NCBI RefSeq assembly: GCF_004769235.1
Contig: NZ_RQFG01000012.1
Span: 62,001-126,000, forward strand
DNA length: 64,000 bases
Source of the DNA: Leptospira kanakyensis
Lineage (GTDB): Bacteria; Spirochaetota; Leptospiria; Leptospirales; Leptospiraceae
Direction of reading: 5' to 3'
Part shown: one piece after another, positions 29,592 to 40,953 of the stretch
Layout: every line of letters begins with the position of its first letter
How positions within the stretch are numbered: the first letter of the stretch is position 1
Program-made: the position numbers and the translations under genes
Notes under the pieces: model-generated
What the model was told of the DNA's origin: nothing
The model's input: the letters and a program-made list of their open reading frames with translations, nothing else
Database searches by the model: none

Positions 29592-31999
29592 GTTTCTAGA
29601 TCTAACAGTCGTTTCACTAGTTCCACCAACTTTATATCAGGGGATGTTTTTGTTAAAAAAGCATCTCCACCAATTTCAATGACGGTGGCTTCCAATTTGT
29701 AACCCGTATTAGGATCGGTATGAGAACTGGAAACTAAGATGGAACGGATTTCTTCCATTTCTGAATTGGAATACAAATCACGAAGGAAATCGATTCCCGT
29801 TCTTTCTGGCATGGAAAAATCCACAATGATGAGGTCTGGTTTCAAACGACCCACAGAAAGTAGAGCGTGATCCGGGTATTCCTCTTCCCAAAGGATACAA
29901 GGTTGGTCTTTAAGGACTTTGCGAATTTGTTTTCTATATCCTGGATTGTCATCCAAAACGAGAACAATCTTTTCATAGTTCGGTAGAAGGAATTCAAATG
30001 AACTTCCCAAGTCCTCTTCCGAATGGACTTTGAGTTCTGCCCCATGTCTTTCTGCTACTTCTTTACAAAAAGCAAGGCCAACCCCTGCCCCCATTTCATC
30101 CACAGTTCCTTTGCGAACAAAAAGAAAGCCCTCTTCCAGAATATGTTCAGCCCAATACGGAGGCATCCCAATCCCTGTATCGGTGACCTTGAGACTCCAG
30201 TGTTTGTCCTTCTCCGTTAAAGAGATTTCCACGGTTCCCGATTCTTTTGTGAATTTAACTGCATTGGTCAGTAGATTCCAGATCAAATGTTCAATTAAAT
30301 TAGGATCCCCAATTCCAATGGAAGATTCTTCGATATGGGTGATGATGGATATATTTTTAGGTTTTGCCATTTCCTGAACTCGTTCGATGAGTTGGTCAGT
30401 GATTTGGCGGAAGTCAAAAAGTTGGTAATCAGGAAAAACAGATGCGTTCTGAAACCTTGAGTATTTGATAAGTTCCTCAACCATACTGAGGATGTTTTTG
30501 AGTCCTGTCGATGCCTCACCGAGTACCTGTTTGGCTCTTTCCGGAGAAAGGGAAGGAGGAGATTCTGTCAGTAAATTGAATACGGAGGAAATTCCAAACA
30601 AGGGAGAACGAATGTCATGAGAAACAATGGAGATGAACTTGTCTTTGAGTTCCCCTGTTTTTTCGGCTTTTTCCTTTTCTTTCCTGAGTTCAATGGTTTT
30701 CCACTCCACTTCTTTTCGTAAATTCAGTGTTAGGTATTCGGCAGTTTCCCAAGTGTGAGAGTTTTGTTTAGAAATCACAATCGCAAGGCACATACAAAAG
30801 ATAGCAAAAGCAAGTTCCGTTAACATGGGCAAATCCCATCGTTTGAAAAAAACCACGGAATCGTAGATGGTTGCGGAAAGAATCACAACGGTTCCAAACA
30901 AAATGATACTTCCGATATACCTAGTTTCCTTTTGTAAACAGGAACGGACTGCTGCCACCATAGCAATGACAAGAATGATAGCCATATAGGCTTGGCTAAA
31001 AATAAGAAGTTTTGTGTACACAGCGTACGGTGTTGTGGCTATGACTAAAAATTCCAAAAGGATAGGAACCAGAAGATACCTTTTATATTTTTCAGGAAAA
31101 AAGTTTGTTTGGTTCTGGAAAAAAAACAAAAGACTAAAAACTTGAATCCCACAAAAGGCAATGTATTCCAAACGGATTTGAAACATCTCGAGCCAGTCGG
31201 AGGCAACAAACCAATCCCTAGACACTCGATCAAAAAGTAAAATACGAATGAGCCAAGAAATACAAAGTAAAGAAAACCAAAGTGGGGACTTATCTTTTTT
31301 TCGATGAACGAAAAGGAACAAATGAGAAAGTGCAAGGACAAGAAAGGTGGCAAAGAAAAATGCTTTTTTTCGTTCCTTAAATCGAAGGTATAAAAGTGTT
31401 TTTCCCACTTCCCCTAAAACAGGAGAATAATAAGGGCCACCACGAGAATAGAGATAATTAGAAATTTGAAGGTAGATGACAGTGGAAGGTGTGGCACGAA
31501 ACGAACGAGCCGTTTCTAAATAATAACCGATCGAACCTTCTTTTGTTTTGGAAACCTTTCCCGCGGATCCAAGGAGGACAAGTCCCCGTTCCGCATTATG
31601 GTAGTAGGCGCGGTAAGCTGAGGAAGTTTCCCGCAAATAGAACATCAAGTTGATTGGGTCTTTTACCGTTAGTTTCAAACGATATGTGACAAACCCATGT
31701 GCGGGGAGATTTTGGTTCACCCAATAGGCAGGAACCGCAAGCCGGATCGGTTCTTTTTTATCTAGTGCTTTGAATTCCTCTTCGGTTTCGGGAAGTTCAC
31801 CCGGGAAGGCCTCCCATTCCCCTGCCAAAGGGAATGGATCCAAGGTTTTCGGATCTTCTGTGGAAAGGTCAAGGACTCCCGCCTGGATGGATTTGGCAGG
31901 TGCCAAAGTGGGAATGGATCTGTTGCATTGGGCAAAAAAAGAAACGAGGAGAAAAAGGAAAACAAACCGAAAAACGGAAAAAATAGGGAAACGTGCCAC
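29588..31999 (-). CDS. 7TMR-DISM hybrid histidine kinase with C-terminal receiver
   Basis: An ~803-residue membrane sensor. After an N-terminal signal with lipobox-like FFAQC comes a periplasmic 7TMR-DISM extracellular domain and seven transmembrane helices (about residues 210-410). A coiled coil leads to HisKA (KFISIVSHDIRSPLFGIS, phospho-His), an ATPase domain (HLIWNLLTNAVKFT, VTDTGIGMP, GAGVGLAF) and a receiver with acceptor Asp in DLIIVDFSMPERTG. The start is taken as GTG at 31999, seven bases after AAGG; a TTG six bases upstream is less well placed. Ligand unknown. Confidence 0.88.
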   Translation of the reverse strand: MARFPIFSVFRFVFLFLLVSFFAQCNRSIPTLAPAKSIQAGVLDLSTEDPKTLDPFPLAGEWEAFPGELPETEEEFKALDKKEPIRLAVPAYWVNQNLPAHGFVTYRLKLTVKDPINLMFYLRETSSAYRAYYHNAERGLVLLGSAGKVSKTKEGSIGYYLETARSFRATPSTVIYLQISNYLYSRGGPYYSPVLGEVGKTLLYLRFKERKKAFFFATFLVLALSHLFLFVHRKKDKSPLWFSLLCISWLIRILLFDRVSRDWFVASDWLEMFQIRLEYIAFCGIQVFSLLFFFQNQTNFFPEKYKRYLLVPILLEFLVIATTPYAVYTKLLIFSQAYMAIILVIAMVAAVRSCLQKETRYIGSIILFGTVVILSATIYDSVVFFKRWDLPMLTELAFAIFCMCLAIVISKQNSHTWETAEYLTLNLRKEVEWKTIELRKEKEKAEKTGELKDKFISIVSHDIRSPLFGISSVFNLLTESPPSLSPERAKQVLGEASTGLKNILSMVEELIKYSRFQNASVFPDYQLFDFRQITDQLIERVQEMAKPKNISIITHIEESSIGIGDPNLIEHLIWNLLTNAVKFTKESGTVEISLTEKDKHWSLKVTDTGIGMPPYWAEHILEEGFLFVRKGTVDEMGAGVGLAFCKEVAERHGAELKVHSEEDLGSSFEFLLPNYEKIVLVLDDNPGYRKQIRKVLKDQPCILWEEEYPDHALLSVGRLKPDLIIVDFSMPERTGIDFLRDLYSNSEMEEIRSILVSSSHTDPNTGYKLEATVIEIGGDAFLTKTSPDIKLVELVKRLLDLET

Positions 32000-32167
32000 A
32001 TCCAAACCTTAGAAAGAATTTCGAAAAACTCAAATCATATTAGTAAGAGTACGAGAAATTTATTCTTTTCTTTTTCGGATTCTATTCATAACGATTGTTT
32101 TCCATCCGCAGAAAACATTGACGGAGGATTCAAAACCAAATGGAGTAGACGATTTAAGAGGATAGGC

Positions 32168-33751
32168 ATGGCAAAAAAATCAGACGCATTTGTTTCAAAA
32201 ATTAAGGAAGGTTACCCATCCAAAGGATCATTGTATCTTGGTTCTGGGGTCTTTGATGGAGAAACATTTAAGGAAGCAAGTGTTTCCATCCCCCTCTCCA
32301 CTCTCAACAGGCACGGACTGATCGCTGGTGCTACTGGAACTGGGAAAACAAAAACCTTACAGCTGCTTACCGAATCTTTATCTGAAGCGGGAGTTCCCGT
32401 GGTTCTCATGGACATCAAAGGAGACCTTTCGGGCCTGGCCGAGTCCGGCGAAGAAAATGACAAAATCAAAGAAAGAACGAAGGCCCTAGGAATCGATTGG
32501 AAACCTTCTTCTTATCCTGTTGAGTTTTTATCTTTATCGAAAGAACCGGGGGTTCGCCTTCGCGCCACCATTGCGGAATTTGGTCCTGTTCTTATTTCTC
32601 GAATTTTAGAACTGAATGATACACAAGGAAGTGTGGTCTCCCTTGTTTTTAAATACTGTGATGATTTGGGCCTTCCCATCCTCGATACAAAAGATTTTAA
32701 AAAAGCCCTTCAATACATCAATGATGCAGGGAAAGAAGAACTAGAAAAAGAATATGGAACTGTTTCTTCACAAAGTATCTCCATCATTTTACGTAAACTT
32801 ATCGAACTCGAAGGCCAAGGTGGGGAAGATTTTTTTGGAGAACCATCTTTTGATGTGAATGATCTGATGCATTCAGAATCAAAAAAAGGAAATGTATCCA
32901 TCATTCGTTTGACAGACATCCAAACCAAACCTCGTCTCTTCTCGACTTTTATGTTGTCCCTTCTCACAGAAATCTATGCGACCTTTCCAGAAGAAGGAGA
33001 TTTGGAAAAACCGAAACTTGTTTTATTCATTGATGAGGCTCATTTGGTTTTTGATGAAGCTTCGAATGATTTACTGAAACAATTAGAAACCATGGTTCGA
33101 CTCATCCGTTCGAAAGGTGTGGGGATTATTTTTTGCACTCAGTCTCCCACAGATCTACCCAAAGAGATTTTGGGACAATTGGGATTAAAAATCCAACATG
33201 CACTTCGCGCATTTACAGCAAACGACCGCAAGGCGATAAAAACTGCTTCTGAAAATTATCCAGAAACAGAATTTTATGACACTAAGGAAGTCATCACCAC
33301 ACTCGGAATTGGTGAAGCTTTCATCACCGCTCTCAGTCCCAAAGGAAGTCCCACCCCCCTAGTCCATACCCTCCTTGCCCCGCCGGCATCCCGAATGGGA
33401 ATTTTGAAACCAGAAGAATTGGATTCTAAAATTAAAAAATCAGACCTAGTCAAAAAATACGAGACCACACTCGATCGGGAAAGTGCTCACGAAATGCTTT
33501 CTAAAAAAATGGAAACGATTGCCGACGAAACCGAGGCCGCCGAAGAAGAGTCAGGTGAGAAAAAAACCAAAAACAAACGCACCAAAGAAAAAGAAGATCC
33601 TAGTTTTGTAGAAACCCTGTCCAAAAACCCACTCGCCCGGGAAGTGGGTCGCACCGTTGCCAAAGAGGTCACAAGGGGACTTCTGGGAATGCTCGGAGTC
33701 ACCCCCAAACGAGGCTCCAAACGCAAGAAAACCGGCCTTTTCGGCTTCTAG
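32168..33751 (+). CDS. HerA-like ATPase of the DUF853/YjgR family
   Basis: A 527-residue P-loop NTPase. Walker A is AGATGTGKTKTL, followed by VVLMDIKGDLSGLAESG; Walker B is LFIDEAHLVFDE; the arginine/sensor region reads FCTQSPTDLPKEILGQLG. These features fit the DUF853 (YjgR-like) branch of HerA/FtsK-type DNA-pumping ATPases, whose function is not established. The C-terminus is a charged Lys/Glu tail ending GLFGF. I use the ATG at 32168; the open frame upstream lacks any similarity and runs through the intergenic region. Confidence 0.85.
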   Translation: MAKKSDAFVSKIKEGYPSKGSLYLGSGVFDGETFKEASVSIPLSTLNRHGLIAGATGTGKTKTLQLLTESLSEAGVPVVLMDIKGDLSGLAESGEENDKIKERTKALGIDWKPSSYPVEFLSLSKEPGVRLRATIAEFGPVLISRILELNDTQGSVVSLVFKYCDDLGLPILDTKDFKKALQYINDAGKEELEKEYGTVSSQSISIILRKLIELEGQGGEDFFGEPSFDVNDLMHSESKKGNVSIIRLTDIQTKPRLFSTFMLSLLTEIYATFPEEGDLEKPKLVLFIDEAHLVFDEASNDLLKQLETMVRLIRSKGVGIIFCTQSPTDLPKEILGQLGLKIQHALRAFTANDRKAIKTASENYPETEFYDTKEVITTLGIGEAFITALSPKGSPTPLVHTLLAPPASRMGILKPEELDSKIKKSDLVKKYETTLDRESAHEMLSKKMETIADETEAAEEESGEKKTKNKRTKEKEDPSFVETLSKNPLAREVGRTVAKEVTRGLLGMLGVTPKRGSKRKKTGLFGF

Positions 33752-33758
33752 CTCTCGA

Positions 33759-33785
33759 TTAGCACTCTTTGACTTAAAGTGCTTG
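33759..33785 (+). promoter_or_regulatory. CIRCE operator 1 (HrcA binding site), upstream
   Basis: The left arm TTAGCACTC (33759-33767) is a perfect CIRCE half-site; after the standard 9-base spacer, AAGTGCTTG (33777-33785) matches six of nine positions of the right arm. It overlaps the -35 region of the groES promoter, where HrcA binding would block transcription. Confidence 0.75.
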
Positions 33786-33811
33786 ACGATTCTTTGACCC
33801 AATCATTTTAT
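33783..33811 (+). promoter_or_regulatory. Vegetative promoter of groES-groEL
   Basis: TTGACG at 33783-33788 and TTTTAT at 33806-33811 are separated by 17 bases. It sits between the two CIRCE elements, and the predicted start site falls at about 33818, just before CIRCE 2. Confidence 0.6.
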
Positions 33812-33822
33812 GGTACCTGAGT

Positions 33823-33849
33823 TTAGCACTCTTTTTGGATTGTTGCTAA
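33823..33849 (+). promoter_or_regulatory. CIRCE operator 2 (HrcA binding site), in the groES leader
   Basis: TTAGCACTC (33823-33831), a 9-base spacer, and TGTTGCTAA (33841-33849). The left arm is perfect and the right arm matches six of nine. It lies in the 5' untranslated region 40 bases before groES. Confidence 0.78.
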
Positions 33850-33888
33850 ACTCGGAATCATTAGTAGATTGCATACAAGGAGTTACTC

Positions 33889-34179
33889 ATGGCATCAATC
33901 AAACCTTTAGGCGACCGAGTGGTCGTAGAGCCAAAGAATGAGTCAGAAGAAAAAATCGGATCCATCATCGTTCCGGATACTGCGAAAGAAAAACCACAAG
34001 AAGGGAAAGTAATCGCTGTCGGACAAGGTCGTTATGAAGACGGAAAACTCGTTCCTTTAGAAGTAAAGGTAGGAGATACAGTTCTTTACGGAAAGTATTC
34101 CGGAACTGAAATCAAACAAGGCGGACGTGACCTACTCATCATCCGTGAAAGCGACATCCTCGGTGTTGTGACAAACTAA
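33889..34179 (+). CDS. groES: Co-chaperonin GroES
   Basis: A 96-residue Hsp10 that caps the GroEL folding chamber. The start [12 protein letters not shown], the mobile loop region, the roof-like [10 protein letters not shown], and the C-terminal [14 protein letters not shown] are all typical, and the length is normal. The ATG follows CAAGGAG. It is the first gene of the groES-groEL operon, 22 bases before groEL, under the two CIRCE elements, so it should be induced by heat shock when HrcA is inactivated. Confidence 0.98.
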   Translation: MASIKPLGDRVVVEPKNESEEKIGSIIVPDTAKEKPQEGKVIAVGQGRYEDGKLVPLEVKVGDTVLYGKYSGTEIKQGGRDLLIIRESDILGVVTN

Positions 34180-34195
34180 TCATAGAAGGAAATAA

Positions 34196-35851
<1,656 letters not shown>

Positions 35852-35909
35852 ATCATCCGCATGTTCTCTCTTTTGGCTGTTTGGACAAAATCCAAAAGGC
35901 CAAAACACC

Positions 35910-35942
35910 AAAGCCTTGGACTTATCATCCAAGGCTTTTTTT
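35910..35942 (+). terminator. Intrinsic terminator of groES-groEL
   Basis: AAAGCCTTGG (35910-35919) and CCAAGGCTTT (35929-35938) form a 10-bp stem with a 9-base loop, followed by further T residues. It sits between convergent groEL and the SpoIIE phosphatase gene, overlapping the very end of the latter. Confidence 0.88.
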
Positions 35943-37866
35943 ATGCCTTCACATGTAAGTGAATGATGGTGATATCATCGTGAGGTGCCCCCGATAGTCC
36001 TGTAAAATAATGAAAATTTTCAAGTATGTTGGCCATAGGATCTATCGATTGTTTGGCGATTGTATCAAGAAAGGATTTTGCTAGTCGTTTTTCACCGTAT
36101 TCCAATCGATCTACGTTTTCCTCTTCTGTCAGTCCATCTGTATAAAATAAAAACTGGTCTCCTTTTTTGAAAGGATACTCCTCTTCTCCGTAAGTGAGCC
36201 CAGGTAAAATGCCCAGTGGTTTTCCTTTGGGTTTGATTTCGACAAGTTCTTTGGACTCTGCTTTCCAATGAAAAAAAGAAGGATGGCCCGCGCTAGAGAC
36301 CATAAATTTCTGAGATTCCAAATCGATATGAAAATAGGTAGCAGTTGTGAAACGCCCAAAAGATTTTTTCACCAAATCCTCGTTCATCGCAGAGAGTAAA
36401 AACGAAGGGTTTGACCAATGTTTGAAGTGTTGGAAAAAAGCAAACTTTGAAAGAGAAGCGATGATGGAAGCACCAAGGCCATGACCCACAACGTCAGCAA
36501 TTAAGATTCCAAATTTTCTTCCACCTAACGCCTGAAAATCGTAAAAATCACCCCCTACTTCATGGGATGGTTGGTAATAAACATGAATGTCCATCGGTTC
36601 CCAACGAGGTGGTGAGGGAGGAAGGATGGCACTTTGGATTCTAGCAGCTGTTACAATTTCCTTTTGTAAGGTGCCAAATTTAATCTCAGAATTTCGAAAC
36701 AGGTTTTCACCATAAAGTGTCAGACAAATCACAAAGATAAAAAATCCCCAATGAGAAGAACGAGGAACCGAATCTAAAATTCCAAGAGAAGAAAGAATGT
36801 CATGTGCATTGAGGATAAAAAGAGCTGAAGCACCAACCACAAGTAAGATGGCCTTTGGTTTTTTAGCAACCACTTGACCCCAAGCGACAAAAATTTGAAT
36901 GAGAAGGGTTGGTAAACACAACCAAACAAAAGTGACAATACCAACAGACATGGAAATGGTTTCAGTAAAGGCCAAACTCAAAATAACAATCGAAAACAAT
37001 ACATGAAACTGCCATAACATCCGAATGACATTCCACCTACCCACTCCCACCAATTGATCAAAAAAGTATAAACAACTAATAGGGATTAAAAATAATGTAG
37101 AAATAAAAATGATAAAACTTGGAAGAATGGAATCATAATAAAATAATCCAAAAAAACCAGATTGTGATAAAAAATGAATCCCCGATATAGAAGAAAACCA
37201 AGTGAAGGCAAGAAGTTGTTTTTTCTTTCTCCTTTCAAAAAGATAAAACGAAAAAAGTCCTAAAATTAAAAACAAAAATCCGAGTGAAGCAAAAGATTGT
37301 GTTCGGTTAGCAATTGCTTTGTGGTGATCCGTGGGATCTCCATATAAAGGAGGTTCCGAAAAACCCAAAGGCAAAATCCCATCGGAAAAAAATACAATGT
37401 AGATATGATTTCCTAAACATTCCTTAGGTAGATGTAAAATAGGAACAAAACTTCGATTATAAACAATCAGATCTTGAGAAGGAGAAATACCAGTGGAGGA
37501 ATTACGAAAGAACTCTGTTTGTAATTTAGTTTCCCCACAGTAAGCATCAAAAAAAGTAACGAGTCCTCGGAGGAGAAGTGAAGGTTCGGCATAACCAATG
37601 GGATCCCGAAAACGAATCCGAGCCGAAAGATACTTGTGTGTGGGTTTTTCTAAACTCACATAAGGGATATGGTATGGTTGGTAATCTAAGGAGAGGTCTT
37701 CAATGGCCGGTTGAAAATAAGACAACTCCTCTTCAGAGAGAAACCGGTATTCCCAGCCAGAAGACCACTTAACAGATTTATATGGTAATAAAGAATCAAA
37801 ACATGAGATAAAACAAAATAAAGGAAGGAGAATCAAAAAAAGTTTTTTTACATAGGTTCGTTCCAT
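35941..37866 (-). CDS. SpoIIE-type protein phosphatase with 7TMR-DISM sensor
   Basis: A 641-residue membrane protein. The N-terminus is a signal with lipobox-like FISC, followed by a periplasmic sensor domain and seven transmembrane helices (about residues 190-390). The cytoplasmic half is a PP2C/SpoIIE phosphatase: AARIQSAILPP, EVGGDFYDFQALGG, ILIADVVGHGLGASIIAS and FYTDGLTEEEN, which hold the metal-binding Asp residues. Such proteins dephosphorylate STAS antagonists in partner switching; the STAS protein at 18711-19046 is one possible client. It overlaps the release-factor-like gene by 19 bases. Confidence 0.88.
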   Translation of the reverse strand: MERTYVKKLFLILLPLFCFISCFDSLLPYKSVKWSSGWEYRFLSEEELSYFQPAIEDLSLDYQPYHIPYVSLEKPTHKYLSARIRFRDPIGYAEPSLLLRGLVTFFDAYCGETKLQTEFFRNSSTGISPSQDLIVYNRSFVPILHLPKECLGNHIYIVFFSDGILPLGFSEPPLYGDPTDHHKAIANRTQSFASLGFLFLILGLFSFYLFERRKKKQLLAFTWFSSISGIHFLSQSGFFGLFYYDSILPSFIIFISTLFLIPISCLYFFDQLVGVGRWNVIRMLWQFHVLFSIVILSLAFTETISMSVGIVTFVWLCLPTLLIQIFVAWGQVVAKKPKAILLVVGASALFILNAHDILSSLGILDSVPRSSHWGFFIFVICLTLYGENLFRNSEIKFGTLQKEIVTAARIQSAILPPSPPRWEPMDIHVYYQPSHEVGGDFYDFQALGGRKFGILIADVVGHGLGASIIASLSKFAFFQHFKHWSNPSFLLSAMNEDLVKKSFGRFTTATYFHIDLESQKFMVSSAGHPSFFHWKAESKELVEIKPKGKPLGILPGLTYGEEEYPFKKGDQFLFYTDGLTEEENVDRLEYGEKRLAKSFLDTIAKQSIDPMANILENFHYFTGLSGAPHDDITIIHLHVKA

Positions 37867-38234
37867 TCTGTTTTTTCTTTCTCCAATTTCTTCTTCAAAG
37901 ACTTACGATGTTTGTCCTGTTTTTTCTTTCGAATTTTTTGGACAAGTGCATCCGATTCAGTTTGGTTCAAGTTTCGTTCCAGTTCTAAACACAACAGGTC
38001 TCTGGCTTTATAACGATTGAGACCTTGAGTTCTATAGACGGAACATTTGATTTGTTTCCCTGTGGGGATATGTACCAAGTGCACCGCAGTGGAAACTTTA
38101 TTTACGTTTTGTCCGCCTTTGCCGCCGGATTTTATGAATCGTTCGCTTAGGTCTTTTTCAGAAATTCCTAGTACTTCCATCCGTCTCTGTAGTGATGAAT
38201 TTTTTTCAACAGAAACGGGAAAGGTTAAGGGCAT
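37848..38234 (-). CDS. Release-factor-like protein with GGQ motif (ArfB/mtRF-R type)
   Basis: A 128-residue protein made of one peptidyl-tRNA hydrolysis domain: SGGKGGQNVNKVSTAVHL contains the catalytic GGQ. The C-terminus is a basic tail (KKKQDKHRKSLKKKL) like the one ArfB and mitochondrial mtRF-R insert into an empty mRNA channel. It lacks the codon-recognition domains of RF1/RF2, so it is likely to rescue stalled ribosomes. Exact subfamily is not assigned. It is followed with 19 bases of overlap by the phosphatase gene. Confidence 0.82.
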   Translation of the reverse strand: MPLTFPVSVEKNSSLQRRMEVLGISEKDLSERFIKSGGKGGQNVNKVSTAVHLVHIPTGKQIKCSVYRTQGLNRYKARDLLCLELERNLNQTESDALVQKIRKKKQDKHRKSLKKKLEKEKTEWNEPM

Positions 38235-38283
38235 TTACAATAGGCCTTAGATAAAATTGGTCAAGAAATTTTTTTACTAAAGC

Positions 38284-38979
38284 TTAAGAAGGAGAGGAGG
38301 ATTCAATTTCTAAAATGCGTTTGCGTAAATCAGAAGCTGTTTCATAATTTTCGATTTGAATGGCGTTAAACTTTTGGATGTACAATCCCACGAGTTCATC
38401 TCCCATCTTTCCAGGCACAGACAATGCTTTTTTAAAATTATCAATGTCAAGGGTTGGATGGTTGTTATGGAAATAGTCAACGATACGTTCCATCTTAAGC
38501 CTAGTAGCTTCACGAGCAATTCCTGAAGTGTTACGAAATTCGAGTGATAGGCTCGCTAATGTTTCTAAAGGTTCGCTAACTTGTTCCAAATGTTCTGTGA
38601 GGCTTGTGGTTTGTGTTTTCTTTTCTTTAGCCTTACAAAACTCCACATAACGCATTACCATGGAATTAAACTGTTCCATTCGTTCTTGGATGTATTGATT
38701 TGCCAACTCTTTGTTGTCTGGCATTTGAAAGTCTGGTAGTTGTACTACATCATATAGGTGGATGTTGTCCGCAAGGATCTTCATCAATTCCTCCTTGGAA
38801 GGCAAACCTACAGGAGGAAAGGTAACCACCGGGTAATTGTCCCCTATTTTTAAGAAACTAACAACCACATTGGAAGCTATGATTTTGCCACCGGGCGCAA
38901 TCGGATTTTCTCCGAATACATGGCAGTATGCGATTAAGTTACCGGTAGGGTTTGGTTTGGAACCGCGTTCAAAATTCAT
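38284..38979 (-). CDS. Protein of unknown function with C-terminal UVR-like motif
   Basis: A 231-residue soluble protein I do not recognise overall. The first ~60 residues form a beta-rich segment ([34 protein letters not shown]); the remainder is helical. The last ~30 residues, [19 protein letters not shown], fit the UVR motif, the short helix hairpin found in UvrB, UvrC and McsA that mediates protein contacts. The ATG follows AAAGGATACACT. It lies between the GGQ protein and the Mrp ATPase gene, all on the minus strand. Confidence 0.6.
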   Translation of the reverse strand: MNFERGSKPNPTGNLIAYCHVFGENPIAPGGKIIASNVVVSFLKIGDNYPVVTFPPVGLPSKEELMKILADNIHLYDVVQLPDFQMPDNKELANQYIQERMEQFNSMVMRYVEFCKAKEKKTQTTSLTEHLEQVSEPLETLASLSLEFRNTSGIAREATRLKMERIVDYFHNNHPTLDIDNFKKALSVPGKMGDELVGLYIQKFNAIQIENYETASDLRKRILEIESSSPS

Positions 38980-39026
38980 AGTGTATCCTTTAGACTAAAA
39001 AAAGTGGAAGAAGAAACAAGTGATTT

Positions 39027-40079
39027 TTAATCTTCCCACTGCGCAATTTGGTCTTCTAAATTTTTTGCAATGCGGAAATAGGCTTCTTTTAAAGGAGATT
39101 CTTTTGCGTCAAGTAGGGCAGGTTTCCCAGATTCACCCGAACTCATGACATCCAGGGTCAGAGGGACCGATCCAAGTTCCGGAACACCCACTTGTTTGGA
39201 GAGTTTTTCCCCTCCTCCCTTAGAGAAAACGTCTGTTACATGGCCACATTTAGGACAAGCAAACCCAGACATATTTTCCACGATTCCAAGGATTGGTACT
39301 TTTACCTGTTTGAACATGGCAGCAGCACGTCCTGCATCGAGGACTGCTACTTCTTGCGGAGTTGTCACAATCACTGCCCCATCCAAATCAATCAGTTGGG
39401 CAAGTGAAAGTTGGACATCTCCTGTGCCTGGAGGTAAGTCGATGAAAAGATAATCTAACTCTCCCCAAACCACATCATATAAAAATTGTTCAATAGCCTT
39501 TCCAAGCATAGGTCCACGCCAAACAACAGGTTGGTCTTCTGTCACAAGAAAGGAAAAGGATATAAGTTTGATTCCATGTTTTTCGATGGGATAAATTTTA
39601 TCTTCTTCGGACTTGAGCGCAACACGTCCATTGATCCCAAACATCTTTCCAAGAGATGGACCATAGATATCAGCATCAAGGATTCCCACCTTCTTTCCGT
39701 TCAGCGCCAATGTGGAAGCAAGGTTTGCAGTAACCGTTGATTTTCCAACCCCACCTTTTCCAGAACCCACAGCGATGACTTTTTTTACGCCAATGATTCT
39801 GTTCCCGTCTTCCATCTTTAGGTTTTGGTCTACTTCAAATTTAATTTTGACCTTACCGGCACCTTCGATTTTGGAGATGAGCTGTCTTGTTTGTGCTTCC
39901 AGTCCAATTTGTAATCGTCTATCAGCATTGGGAGTTTTGATAAGAATTTCAATCCCATCATCGGTGGGTGTAACGGCGGCAACCATTCCCAAACTAACGA
40001 TGTCTTTTTTTAACTCAGGATGTTTCACCTGCATGAGTTGTCTTTGGATGGTTGTTAAATCTACTTTTGCATTAGCCAT
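39027..40079 (-). CDS. Mrp/ApbC-type iron-sulfur carrier ATPase
   Basis: A 350-residue P-loop protein that carries and transfers Fe-S clusters. An N-terminal MIP18-like domain (about residues 1-90) is followed by the deviant Walker [48 protein letters not shown], and the C-terminal cluster-binding FACPKCGH (CxxC). The start at 40079 (MANAKVD) is supported by AAAGGACAAATT; the open frame runs 19 codons further without a site. It follows the phosphoesterase gene by 10 bases and is probably cotranscribed. Confidence 0.9.
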   Translation of the reverse strand: MANAKVDLTTIQRQLMQVKHPELKKDIVSLGMVAAVTPTDDGIEILIKTPNADRRLQIGLEAQTRQLISKIEGAGKVKIKFEVDQNLKMEDGNRIIGVKKVIAVGSGKGGVGKSTVTANLASTLALNGKKVGILDADIYGPSLGKMFGINGRVALKSEEDKIYPIEKHGIKLISFSFLVTEDQPVVWRGPMLGKAIEQFLYDVVWGELDYLFIDLPPGTGDVQLSLAQLIDLDGAVIVTTPQEVAVLDAGRAAAMFKQVKVPILGIVENMSGFACPKCGHVTDVFSKGGGEKLSKQVGVPELGSVPLTLDVMSSGESGKPALLDAKESPLKEAYFRIAKNLEDQIAQWED

Positions 40080-40089
40080 AATTTGTCCT

Positions 40090-40953
40090 TTAAATGACAC
40101 CTTCCGATTCTTCATAAAAAATCGGACTTGTCTCAATGAATTTGTCTTCTGAATAAATGAAACGACGGTATTGGGTCGACTTTCCGACCTCTATGATATG
40201 AAAACCACATTCGTGATTTCTATCGGATAACCTTGTACTCGATGCTGAATTGACAATGGGAAACGGAGCACGGACTCCAGGAAGTTTGACCCAATTGGTG
40301 TGAGTATGTCCATGTAAATAAAGTTGTGGAGGGTTGGCTTTTAGTTTATCGATGACTTCCGCACGGTTTAACATACGGTGTCCTCTAGATTCAATTTCCG
40401 ATTTTGGATTCCAAAGCGGATGGTGACAAACAAGAATATAAGGTTCTTTGACTGATTGGATGGTTTTTGTAATCACCTCAGGTGTCACATAACCATTGGC
40501 AGTGATTCGTGGGATGGCAAAATTGGAATCCCACCCAATAAAAACTTTTCCAGCAATTTTTTTAGAACGAATGTATAGGTTTGGATCTAAAGAGGTTCCC
40601 ATCCATTCGCTGAATGTTTTTTCAAACAAAGGATTTGGGCCAATGGCTCGTTTTTGATAACGGTCATGGTTTCCAGGAATTAAGAACGTTTTGTCCGTAA
40701 GTAAAGGTTTTAAAATTTCTTTTGCGTTTTCAAACTCACCTGGGTGAGAAACATTTGTCAAATCACCGGAAATCACAAGAGCATCATATTCTAATTTACT
40801 AATAGCTTCAACCATAGCAGAAATTAGTACAAGTGGGTGTTTTGATTTACGTCTCAACCGATAGCTGAGATAACCGACTATGGCTTTACCACGAAGCGAA
40901 AACAAAGATAGTTTCTTCGGGAAATGTAAGTCGGAAATGTGAAGGATTTTCAT
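40090..40953 (-). CDS. Calcineurin-like metallophosphoesterase
   Basis: A 287-residue phosphoesterase with all five family metal motifs: [32 protein letters not shown] and LHGHTHTNW. The dinuclear metal centre should be intact. Sequence does not tell cyclic nucleotide from other phosphoester substrates; the CpdA-like layout makes a cyclic-nucleotide role possible, which would suit a window that also encodes a cyclic-nucleotide-binding protein. The ATG overlaps the stop of the lipoyl-domain gene (ATGA). Confidence 0.87.
   Translation of the reverse strand: MKILHISDLHFPKKLSLFSLRGKAIVGYLSYRLRRKSKHPLVLISAMVEAISKLEYDALVISGDLTNVSHPGEFENAKEILKPLLTDKTFLIPGNHDRYQKRAIGPNPLFEKTFSEWMGTSLDPNLYIRSKKIAGKVFIGWDSNFAIPRITANGYVTPEVITKTIQSVKEPYILVCHHPLWNPKSEIESRGHRMLNRAEVIDKLKANPPQLYLHGHTHTNWVKLPGVRAPFPIVNSASSTRLSDRNHECGFHIIEVGKSTQYRRFIYSEDKFIETSPIFYEESEGVI

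Noticed and set aside
31928..32167. An N-terminal extension of the HerA-like protein.
   Set aside because: The 80 extra codons overlap the divergent kinase start, have no domain similarity and cross the intergenic region; the ATG at 32168 begins the family-like sequence.
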